Positions 1 to 5,667 of a stretch of 9,962 nt of DNA are shown here, piece by piece. The notes below the pieces were generated by a model. That model was given only the letters and a program-made list of their open reading frames with translations, did no database searches and was not told where the DNA came from. The number at the start of each line of letters is the position of its first letter. Position 1 is the first letter of the stretch. Source of the stretch: UBA5905 sp964609975 (GTDB lineage Bacteria; Bacillota; Clostridia; Oscillospirales; Acutalibacteraceae); NCBI GenBank assembly GCA_964609975.1, contig CAZSTR010000041.1:1-9962 (forward strand), written 5' to 3'. The position numbers and the translations under genes are program-made.

Positions 1-92
1 CAGACGCCGCAAGGGTTTCCGAAGACGAAAGTTCTGTGGGACACACGATCAAGAAAATGATCCAGGCCTATGAGCAGAGCAACCTGAAATAA
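1..92 (+). CDS. 3' end of an unidentified protein (partial)
   Basis: The frame starting at base 3 is open from the window edge to TAA at 90-92. It gives a polar, helix-prone tail of 29 residues ending in QAYEQSNLK. The stop is followed 14 bases later by a strong intrinsic terminator, which supports this being a real gene end. I do not recognise the family from so short a tail and assign no function. The gene converges on the sugar kinase encoded at 152-1000 on the other strand. Confidence 0.6.
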   Translation, partial: DAARVSEDESSVGHTIKKMIQAYEQSNLK

Positions 93-105
93 TCCCGACC
101 CAGGC

Positions 106-152
106 AAAATCCCCGGAGCTGTGCCAAAAGGCAGGGCTCCGGGGATTTTTTT
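106..152 (+). terminator. Intrinsic terminator, possibly bidirectional
   Basis: A perfect 12-bp stem pairs 108-119 with 136-147 around a 16-base loop and runs into a T tract (146-152). On the + strand it ends the partial gene. On the - strand the A-run 106-109 gives a shorter four-U tail, so it may also help end the convergent kinase, whose stop codon lies at 152-154. Confidence 0.9.
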
Positions 153-1000
153 CACGGGATTGAACTTTTGTCCGCCGGTGCAGAACTGGTTCGAAGAGCT
201 TGTTTTTTGTTCGCGTTGTGGATGATGTCGCGCATTTCATCCATGTGGCGCTCTATATTGGCCACCAGCGCAAATTGGGTGCGGCAACGGTCCAGGTTAT
301 GCCGAGGGCGGTGAATACGGAAATGCTGGTCACCGTCCAGATAGTCCGTGAGGAAGCGCACGCCACATTCCAGCGTTATGAGCCGGGCGCCGGCGGCTAG
401 GCTGTCCCCCTCGGCTGGGGGGAGGAACGCACCGGCGCTGTGCAAATAGCTCTCGGCGAATACGCGGAACAGATTCAAATCCAGCTGCACCTTCGACAAA
501 TCGGTTTCGTCCTCAGCGGCGATGTTGGCACCGAAGCGGATACAATCGCCGAAATCGAAGGCCGCCACGCCGGGCATCCCCGAGTCTAGGTCGATGACGC
601 AGAGGCCGCGGCCGGTGACATCGTCGATAAGAATGCTGTTGAGCTTCGTGTCGTTATGCGTGACGCGATAGGGGATACGGCCGCTGGCCATCCACACGGT
701 CAATTCGGAAGCGGAGGTCTCCCGTTCCAGCGCGAAGGTAATTTCCTCAGCCACCGTGGCGGCGCGTCCCTCTGTGTCGGCTTCGATGGCCCGATGGAGA
801 GCTTCATAGCGCTGGGGTGTGTCGTGAAAATGGGTGTTGATTTGCTGCAGCAAAAGCCGGTATTCGGTGTTGTCGGCGCGGCGATGCCAGACGGCGAAGG
901 TGCAGTTGATATGCCCCTCGCCATACGGCTCCGCTCGGAGAAAGGTGTCTCTGGAAAAGCGAATGGCCGCCAGAGCGGCGGCATGGGGTCCCTGTTGCAT
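152..1000 (-). CDS. NahK-like sugar 1-kinase (APH fold) with an internal deletion
   Basis: This 282-residue protein matches the N-acetylhexosamine 1-kinase type of aminoglycoside-phosphotransferase-fold kinases, which phosphorylate the anomeric carbon of sugars such as GlcNAc/GalNAc in the cytoplasm. Visible motifs are EPYGEGHIN (24-32), LLQQINTH (50-57), the catalytic THNDTKLN (114-121, Asp117), the metal-binding VIDLD (135-139), DFGD (149-152), and the family C-terminal stretch LTDYLDGD followed by HNLDRCRTQF. Family members are about 360 residues long. Here INTH (57) joins directly to FHDTPQRYEAL (58-68), whereas relatives have roughly 80 residues between these motifs, covering the hinge and part of the nucleotide-binding lobe. 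The frame is kept, but activity is doubtful. The start is fixed by AGGAGG at 1008-1013. The gene is monocistronic and diverges from the LCP gene. Confidence 0.8.
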   Translation of the reverse strand: MQQGPHAAALAAIRFSRDTFLRAEPYGEGHINCTFAVWHRRADNTEYRLLLQQINTHFHDTPQRYEALHRAIEADTEGRAATVAEEITFALERETSASELTVWMASGRIPYRVTHNDTKLNSILIDDVTGRGLCVIDLDSGMPGVAAFDFGDCIRFGANIAAEDETDLSKVQLDLNLFRVFAESYLHSAGAFLPPAEGDSLAAGARLITLECGVRFLTDYLDGDQHFRIHRPRHNLDRCRTQFALVANIERHMDEMRDIIHNANKKQALRTSSAPADKSSIP

Positions 1001-1055
1001 AAAAAAGCCTCCTGCAAAAGCGAAAATTCTTAAAAATCCTTTATGTTACGAGGAT

Positions 1056-1061
1056 AGTATA
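1056..1061 (-). promoter_or_regulatory. Possible -10 of the kinase gene
   Basis: Read on the - strand this is TATACT, about 55 bases upstream of the kinase start. No good -35 lies 16-18 bases further upstream, so the call rests on the -10 and its position alone. An 8-bp inverted repeat (1078-1085 with 1098-1105, 12-base loop) sits just upstream, where the -35 or an operator would be. Confidence 0.3.
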
Positions 1062-1164
1062 CCGCATTTTCTGGCGGCCGTTTTTAGAGGAATATGGAAA
1101 AACGGTGCATGATTTGGCGACCGGGCAGACATACTGGACTTGTCGGGGGGCGGAGAAAAAATCA

Positions 1165-1193
1165 TTGCCAAAAGGAAACAGATGTGCTATAAT
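1165..1193 (+). promoter_or_regulatory. SigA promoter of the LCP glycan operon
   Basis: TTGCCA (1165-1170), a 17-base spacer and TATAAT (1188-1193) form a near-consensus promoter, with TGC just before the -10 giving an extended -10. Transcription should begin near 1200. That leaves a leader of about 106 bases before the LCP start. The leader has a small GCC-GAAAA-GGC hairpin near 1218-1228 and three GGATA repeats (1240-1263). I could not match it to a known riboswitch. Confidence 0.85.
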
Positions 1194-1306
1194 ACTGTCG
1201 ATTATAGTCGTTGGCGAGGCCGAAAAGGCGAAAGTCCTTTGGATACCTTGGATAAAATGGATAAAGCAGATGAAACGGGAATTTCAAGAAGCGAGGGAAA
1301 CGAATC

Positions 1307-2668
1307 ATGAAATGTGATAAATGCGGAAAGGCGTTGCGCAAGAATCAAGCGGTTTGTCCGGCTTGCGGCGCGGCACGGCCGGAGGAAGCGCCGGCGCAGG
1401 TCAGCCTGCGGCAGGCCAGCGGTAAGCCGAGGCTCACACAAAAACAGCTGTGGACACGCATCGGCATTATCGCCGGCGCGGTGGTGGCGGCAATTGCGGT
1501 GGCCGTGGTGTCCATCGTCGCGGCCCTTTTGGGACGGGTGCAGCAGGCCAGCGAGCTGAGCGGCTCCACCGGCATCAACTCGGACATCCAGTTTAACACC
1601 AATGTCACCAACATCGCCCTGTTCGGTTTGGATTCGCGCCAGGACAATGATGTAGGACGCTCGGATGCCATGATCATCCTGTCCATCGACCGGGAGCATA
1701 GCAAAATCAAGCTCACCTCGCTGGCGCGGGATTCCTATGTGAAGGTAGACGGCCACGGCTCCACAAAGCTCACCCACGCCTGGGCCTACGGAAAGGCCAG
1801 CCTGGCGGTGCGCACCCTCAACCAGAACTATGGCATGAACATCACCGATTATGCTTATGTGAACTTCTATGAGTTTGTGGAGCTGATCGACTACATTGGC
1901 GGCGTGGACATCGAGCTGAACGCCGACGAGCTGCGGGTGGCCAACGAATATTATGCGCCGGAGCTGAATCGGCTGGGCATTACCTGTCCCCAGATTCCCG
2001 GCACGGGACTGCAACGGTTGACCGGCGCCCAGGCGCTGGCCTATGCCCGCAACCGCTATACCGGCTCCGACATCGACCGGGGCAACCGGCAGAAAAATGT
2101 GCTGGAGGCGGCCTTCGCCCGCGTGAAGGAGACGCCGGTGACCAAGCTGCCCGGCTTGATTGCGCGGGTGCTGGATATGACCCACACCAACATGACCAGT
2201 GGCGAGCTCTTGGAAATCGGCACCTGGGCGCTGACAAAAAATCCGAGCTTTGAAAAGCTGAGCCTGCCGACCCAGGCCTGCAACCCCCAGGGCGGCAACT
2301 GGGGAGACGGCGCCGGCTGGGTGTATCGCTATGACCTGGACATCGCCACGGCGGTTTTGCACGATTTCATCTATGAAACCGACACTGATTTGAGCGCTCT
2401 TTCCACCACGACGGTGACGCGCCGCCCCATCTCCGCCACCACAACGACAACCAAGACAGGCGGCGGGAATACCACAACCACCTCGACGACCACAACCACC
2501 TCGAAAACGAACAGCACCACGGACACCCCAACAACGCCGCCCGACGGAGGAGAGCCCACGACCGACTCCGGCGAAGTCGGAGCCACAACCTCACCCTCCG
2601 AAACGGAAGCCACTGCTACGACCACCACCCGCGCCGAGGGTGGAGAGCCGGCCGAGGGCGCGGAATAA
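1307..2668 (+). CDS. LytR-CpsA-Psr (LCP) family protein with N-terminal zinc ribbon
   Basis: LCP proteins work outside the membrane and transfer glycan from undecaprenyl-pyrophosphate carriers onto peptidoglycan or other wall targets. Residues 3-20 form a zinc ribbon (Cys3, Cys6, Cys17, Cys20). One transmembrane helix follows at about 52-76, then the LCP domain at about 102-300. Family motifs in it are NIALFGLDSR (102-111), VGRSDAM (116-122, Arg118), SLARDSYV (138-145, Arg141) and the YARNRYTGSDIDRGNRQ segment (246-262), whose arginines bind the pyrophosphate in known structures. Residues 364-453 are a Thr/Ser/Pro/Glu-rich low-complexity tail. With the ribbon cytoplasmic, the topology is inside-TM-outside. 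The start has GAGGG at 1293-1297. A 53-base gap with a small hairpin (2691-2704) separates it from the sugar transferase. Confidence 0.93.
   Translation: MKCDKCGKALRKNQAVCPACGAARPEEAPAQVSLRQASGKPRLTQKQLWTRIGIIAGAVVAAIAVAVVSIVAALLGRVQQASELSGSTGINSDIQFNTNVTNIALFGLDSRQDNDVGRSDAMIILSIDREHSKIKLTSLARDSYVKVDGHGSTKLTHAWAYGKASLAVRTLNQNYGMNITDYAYVNFYEFVELIDYIGGVDIELNADELRVANEYYAPELNRLGITCPQIPGTGLQRLTGAQALAYARNRYTGSDIDRGNRQKNVLEAAFARVKETPVTKLPGLIARVLDMTHTNMTSGELLEIGTWALTKNPSFEKLSLPTQACNPQGGNWGDGAGWVYRYDLDIATAVLHDFIYETDTDLSALSTTTVTRRPISATTTTTKTGGGNTTTTSTTTTTSKTNSTTDTPTTPPDGGEPTTDSGEVGATTSPSETEATATTTTRAEGGEPAEGAE
2398..2665 (+). repeat. Low-complexity coding segment for the Thr-rich tail
   Basis: The segment is dominated by ACC/ACA/ACG threonine codons, including runs encoding five to six threonines. 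It gives the LCP protein a flexible extracellular C-terminal tail. Such tails act as spacers and may carry O-linked glycans, which is an inference here. The codon repetition makes the segment prone to length variation. Confidence 0.6.
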
Positions 2669-2721
2669 GGCGGTTGATAAAAACAGACAGGCGCTTTTGA
2701 GCGCAGGAAAGGAATGACGGA

Positions 2722-3348
2722 ATGGAAAGCTGTCAATCGAAGCCGGTATACGATTTTGTGAAACGGCTGTTTGATATTCTTTGCTCCGGGTTGGCGATTG
2801 TTATCCTGTCGCCCCTTCTGTTGGGTCTGGCGATTGCCGTGCGCAGCGATGGCGGCCCGGCGATTTATTCCCAAATGCGTGTGGGAAAAAACGGGAAAAA
2901 ATTTCGAATTTATAAATTTCGCAGTATGTGCGTCAACGCGGATTCGCCCGAAATGTTGAAAAAGCTGGCGGCGATGAACGAAATGGACGGCCCTGCCTTC
3001 AAAATCAAGAATGACCCGCGTATCACGCCGGTGGGGCGCTTCATTCGCCGCACCAGCATGGATGAGCTGCCCCAGCTGTTTAATATTTTCAAGGGCGATA
3101 TGACCATCGTCGGCCCCCGCCCGCCGCTGGTGAGCGAGGTGAAGCAATACACCGAATACCAGATGCAGCGTCTGCAGGTTCCCCAGGGGTTGACCTGCTA
3201 TTGGCAGTGCAGCGGACGGAACAACATCAGCTTCGAGGAATGGGTGGAGCTGGATTTGAAATACATTCGGGAGCGGAGCATCTGGACGGACATCAAGATT
3301 TTGCTCAAAACCGTGCCCGCGGTTCTCAGCGGAGATGGCGCCGAATAA
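2722..3348 (+). CDS. Bacterial sugar transferase (polyprenyl-phosphate phosphoglycosyl transferase)
   Basis: This 208-residue protein is the small monotopic form (PF02397 type, as PglC) that starts glycan synthesis by moving a sugar-1-phosphate from a nucleotide sugar to undecaprenyl phosphate at the inner membrane face. A hydrophobic re-entrant helix spans about 17-40. Signature motifs follow: YKFRSM (64-69), NDPRITPVGRFIRR (97-110), SMDELPQL (112-119) with the catalytic Asp114-Glu115 pair, and VGPRPP (130-135). AGGAAAGGA at 2705-2713 selects this start; the nearby ATG at 2714 is in another frame that soon stops. It lies between the LCP and DUF4422 genes, so it likely supplies the lipid-linked intermediate that both act on. 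The sugar donor cannot be read from the sequence. Confidence 0.93.
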   Translation: MESCQSKPVYDFVKRLFDILCSGLAIVILSPLLLGLAIAVRSDGGPAIYSQMRVGKNGKKFRIYKFRSMCVNADSPEMLKKLAAMNEMDGPAFKIKNDPRITPVGRFIRRTSMDELPQLFNIFKGDMTIVGPRPPLVSEVKQYTEYQMQRLQVPQGLTCYWQCSGRNNISFEEWVELDLKYIRERSIWTDIKILLKTVPAVLSGDGAE

Positions 3349-3401
3349 TTTTTTACAGAAGCGCATAGAAGTATAGAGTGGCTTCGAGAGGAGGGGAAAA
3401 C

Positions 3402-4190
3402 ATGAGCGTGCGGGTGGTGATTGCGACCCATAAGCCCTGCGCGGTTGCGCAGGACGCCATGTATCTTCCTCTGCGGGTAGGAGCGGCCTTGCGCTCTCCG
3501 GAGGGCTTCCCGGATTTCGCCGGCGATGACACCGGCGAAAACATTTCCGCCCGCAACAGCACCTTTTGCGAGCTGACTGCGCTTTATTGGGCGTGGAAAA
3601 ATCTGCCGGATGACTATATCGGTTTGGTGCAGTATCGACGCTATTTCAGTCTGCGTCCGAGCTTCAATTATCGGCGGGCGCTGAACCGGGTGCTGACCGG
3701 CGCCCAGGCGGAGGAGCTGTTGGCTGGCCGGGATGGGATTTTGCCGAAAAAGCGGCGGTATTATATCGAAAGCCTCTATTCTCACTATCAGCACACAAGC
3801 TATGTGGAGCCGCTGGACGAAACCGGCCGCATTTTGCGGGAAAAATATCCGGAATATGCGGAGGCCTTCGAAGCGCTGCGCCGGCGGCGCGGAGGCCATA
3901 TGTGGAACATGATGATTTTGCGGCGGGATCGGCTGGATGCCTATTGTCGCTGGTTGTTTGACATTCTTTTCGAGCTGGAGTGGCGGGTGGATGTGCGCTG
4001 CTATACACCCTTCCATGCTCGCCTGTTCGGGCGTATTTCCGAACTTTTGCTGAATGTCTGGCTGGAAATGAATCCGCTGGATTGTGCGGTTCTTCCGGTG
4101 ATCAGCACGGTGCGGGTGCCCTGGCTGAAAAAGGGCGGCGCCTTTTTGGCGGCGGCGTTGCTGGGACGAAAATATGAGGACAGCTTCTAA
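3402..4190 (+). CDS. DUF4422-family glycosyltransferase
   Basis: This 262-residue protein carries the DUF4422 (PF14393) pattern seen in capsule and exopolysaccharide clusters, where members are taken to be soluble or peripheral glycosyltransferases. Motifs are IATHKP (7-12), DDTGENIS (42-49), CELTALYWAWKN (56-67), YIGLVQYRRYF (72-82), HMWNMM (166-171), WLFDILFELE (184-193) and FGRISELLLNVW (209-220). No transmembrane helix or signal peptide is evident. The frame is open back to a GTG at 3378, but the ATG at 3402 has a strong AGAGGAGGGG eight or so bases upstream and begins exactly at the conserved N-terminal strand. It is the last gene of the operon, followed within 16 bases by a terminator. 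It probably adds the second sugar to the lipid-linked product of the preceding gene. Confidence 0.9.
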   Translation: MSVRVVIATHKPCAVAQDAMYLPLRVGAALRSPEGFPDFAGDDTGENISARNSTFCELTALYWAWKNLPDDYIGLVQYRRYFSLRPSFNYRRALNRVLTGAQAEELLAGRDGILPKKRRYYIESLYSHYQHTSYVEPLDETGRILREKYPEYAEAFEALRRRRGGHMWNMMILRRDRLDAYCRWLFDILFELEWRVDVRCYTPFHARLFGRISELLLNVWLEMNPLDCAVLPVISTVRVPWLKKGGAFLAAALLGRKYEDSF

Positions 4191-4205
4191 AAAATGAACG
4201 ATGGG

Positions 4206-4246
4206 CAGAGCCTGTTTTCGGTTTGGAAAACAGGCTCTGTTTTTTT
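4206..4246 (+). terminator. Terminator of the glycan operon
   Basis: A perfect 14-bp stem (4206-4219 with 4226-4239), a six-base loop and seven T's form a textbook intrinsic terminator just after the DUF4422 stop. Confidence 0.95.
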
Positions 4247-4293
4247 ACTTTGCGCCGAAAAAGAAAAAATTGCGAAAGCCGCGAAAAAACCGG

Positions 4294-4321
4294 CACCGGA
4301 TGTCGGCTTGTGCATATACTG
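4294..4321 (+). promoter_or_regulatory. Possible promoter of the cysteine-rich gene
   Basis: CATATACTG (4313-4321) could serve as a vegetative -10 (TATACT, 4315-4320) but has no good -35. It also resembles the sporulation SigK -10 CATAnnnTA with one mismatch, and CACC (4294-4297) fits the SigK -35 mACm at a 15-base spacing instead of the usual 16. The evidence is weak either way. Confidence 0.25.
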
Positions 4322-4393
4322 GACATAGGAGCGGATGCGACGGAACCGTGCGCCGCCGGGCCCTCTCCAAATTTGCGATAGGAGGAACTCTTG

Positions 4394-5224
4394 ATGGCGG
4401 AACAAAAGTTTATCCGGGACAACGGCTGTAAGGAGGCTGTTTGCGTGGATGCGGGCCGGGTGTATGATAGCTGCTGCGACAAGGATTGCATCGAGAATAT
4501 GCGGCTGTTTTTCACCGAGCGGGAACAGATGCTGGTGGACCATGCCACCGGTCTGCGTACCAAAAGGGCGGAGGTTATCACCACCTACATAGATGTGGAG
4601 GCGCTTCCGTTCAATCGCGGGTATTATTCCTGCGACCTGACCTTCTTCTTTGATGTGGAGGTAGAGCTATATGGCGGCCATGGCTCGCCCTGCAGCGCCG
4701 TCCACGGTGTCGGGGTGTTTCGCAAAAAGGTGATTTTGTACGGAAGCGAGGGCCATGTGCGGGTGTTCCACAGCGAATATCGCCCCGACGAGCATGACCG
4801 GCAGGAAATGCCCACCCGGAATATGCCCCATTGCTGTGTGCAAATTGCGGAGCCGGTGGTGCTGGACGCTCGCCTGGTGGATTGCTGTGACCGGTGCCAT
4901 TATGACTGCGGCGATTGCGGATGTATCCCGGCCGGCTTCTGTAGCCGATATGGCGGCAACTTCGTGGACAGCAACGAAAATCGGCTGGTGGTGGTGTCGC
5001 TGGGGATTTTCACCATCGTCCAGCTCATTCGCAATGTGCAAATGCTTATGCCGGTGTACGATTATTGTATGCCCAACAAGGAATGCACGCCAACCAGCGA
5101 AAGCCCCTGCGATTTGTTCCACAAGATGAGCTTCCCGGTCAACGAGTTTTTCCCGCCGGCCTCCGAAGGGGATGGCGGCTGCGGCTGTGGAAGTAACGGC
5201 GGCGCGGCCCCCGGCTGCCGGTGA
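4394..5224 (+). CDS. Cysteine-rich conserved protein of unknown function
   Basis: This 276-residue protein has no signal peptide or transmembrane helix. It contains 22 cysteines, many in pairs or clusters: 12, 17, 27-28, 32, 147-148, 164-165, 168, 172, 175, 177, 183 and a C-terminal CGCGSN (263-268). Two beta-rich stretches, about 57-92 (AEVITTYIDVEALPF onward) and 104-128 (GVFRKKVILYGSEG), separate the cysteine clusters. I have an impression of similar proteins in spore-forming Clostridia but cannot name a family. Metal binding, or a cross-linked coat-type structural role, would fit the composition; both are inference. AGGAGG at 4380-4385 selects the ATG at 4394 over an in-frame TTG one codon earlier. 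It stands alone between two terminators. Confidence 0.85.
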   Translation: MAEQKFIRDNGCKEAVCVDAGRVYDSCCDKDCIENMRLFFTEREQMLVDHATGLRTKRAEVITTYIDVEALPFNRGYYSCDLTFFFDVEVELYGGHGSPCSAVHGVGVFRKKVILYGSEGHVRVFHSEYRPDEHDRQEMPTRNMPHCCVQIAEPVVLDARLVDCCDRCHYDCGDCGCIPAGFCSRYGGNFVDSNENRLVVVSLGIFTIVQLIRNVQMLMPVYDYCMPNKECTPTSESPCDLFHKMSFPVNEFFPPASEGDGGCGCGSNGGAAPGCR

Positions 5225-5254
5225 AAAATGGACATAAGCGGCTTCTGACTGCAT

Positions 5255-5302
5255 AAAAACCGGAGCACCTTCACACCATGGGTGTGGGGTGCTCCGGTTT
5301 TT
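5255..5302 (+). terminator. Terminator of the cysteine-rich gene
   Basis: A perfect 15-bp stem (5255-5269 with 5288-5302) encloses a second 6-bp stem (5272-5277 with 5281-5286) capped by ATG, and ends in five T's. The A-run on the left arm means it could also work on the opposite strand. Confidence 0.88.
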
Positions 5303-5310
5303 GTAAGGAG

Positions 5311-5393
5311 AAAACCACCAGCTAAGTGAAGTTGTAAGATAAAGGTAGACAACATGGTGGTTTTCCATGTGTCTACCTTTATCTTACAACTTC
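5311..5393. repeat. Long perfect palindrome with an alternative pairing of its loop
   Basis: The 23 bases 5328-5350 are exactly complementary to 5371-5393. One more pair (5327-5394) extends the stem outward. Past a single bulged A (5351), a 6-bp inner stem pairs 5352-5357 with 5365-5370 and leaves a 7-base loop. Separately, 5311-5320 (AAAACCACCA) is exactly complementary to 5355-5364, which is the loop and inner stem of that hairpin. The order of arms is that of an H-type pseudoknot, or of two competing folds. There is no T tract after the palindrome, so it is not an ordinary terminator. It could be a structured RNA, the end of a mobile element, or a dispersed palindromic repeat. Confidence 0.9.
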
Positions 5394-5517
5394 AGTTTGA
5401 CCGGGGGCTTTTGGTTGTCTTTTGCGTAGAGCAGGAAACCGAGGGAGAAAGAGCGGGCAAAAAGCCTAAAAAAGCGTTGCGCTTATAGTGCATTCTGTTC
5501 GAAACGGCGAAATTTGG
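5394..5517. other. Intergenic stretch with no recognised gene
   Basis: I see no convincing gene here. A short frame at 5354-5489 begins inside the palindrome and has no family resemblance. A small AAGCG-TTG-CGCTT hairpin lies at 5472-5484 without a T tract. Base composition becomes AT-rich across this stretch. Confidence 0.5.
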
Positions 5518-5546
5518 TTGATAACATTAGTCTGTAAGTGTACAAT
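5518..5546 (+). promoter_or_regulatory. SigA promoter of the secreted protein-lipoprotein operon
   Basis: TTGATA (5518-5523), a 17-base spacer and TACAAT (5541-5546) give a strong promoter. Transcription should start near 5553, leaving a leader of about 115 bases. The -35 overlaps one arm of a 10-bp inverted repeat (5510-5519 with 5635-5644) whose other arm lies just before the ribosome site of the downstream gene. Confidence 0.85.
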
Positions 5547-5559
5547 AGAAGCGGAGGTA

Positions 5560-5606
5560 ATGGATTTTTATTTTTGAAAGAGGAGGCGATTCTAATGGCT
5601 GGTTGA
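5560..5606 (+). other. Leader with two very short upstream ORFs
   Basis: Two start codons in the leader each have a Shine-Dalgarno sequence. GCGGAGG precedes ATG 5560, which encodes MDFYF and stops at 5575-5577. AGGAGG (5581-5586) precedes ATG 5595, which encodes MAG and stops at TGA 5604-5606. After that TGA the same frame stays open for 13 codons (KIEFVEAVVQTKF) to TAA 5646-5648. They may be regulatory leader peptides or the remains of a small gene. Confidence 0.45.
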
Positions 5607-5667
5607 AAATTGAGTTCGTAGAAGCTGTCGTTCAAACCAAATTTTAATGTAGAAAGGATGTATTCGT

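Noticed and set aside
1105..1317. 70-codon frame upstream of the LCP gene
   Set aside because: It spans the LCP promoter, overlaps the LCP start, and has no ribosome site.
1202..2362. Long open frame (386 codons) antisense to the LCP gene
   Set aside because: It mirrors the GC-rich codon pattern of the LCP gene, has no ribosome site or recognisable domain, and the + strand protein is a clear family member.
2371..3366. 331-codon antisense frame over the sugar transferase
   Set aside because: It is a shadow of two well-supported + strand genes. Its Val/Ser-rich part is simply the complement of the Thr codon runs.
5328..5393. Integron attC site
   Set aside because: The size and imperfect outer symmetry are suggestive, but the outer bases are GTTGTAA and TTACAAC, not RYYYAAC and GTTRRRY, and there is no integrase or cassette array.
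5311..5393. Retron or DGR-type RNA
   Set aside because: A long msd-like stem is present, but no reverse transcriptase gene lies in the window and the flanking a1/a2 arrangement is absent.
5354..5489. 44-codon frame starting in the loop of the palindrome
   Set aside because: It has only a weak ribosome site, no similarity I recognise, and half of it is forced by the palindrome sequence.
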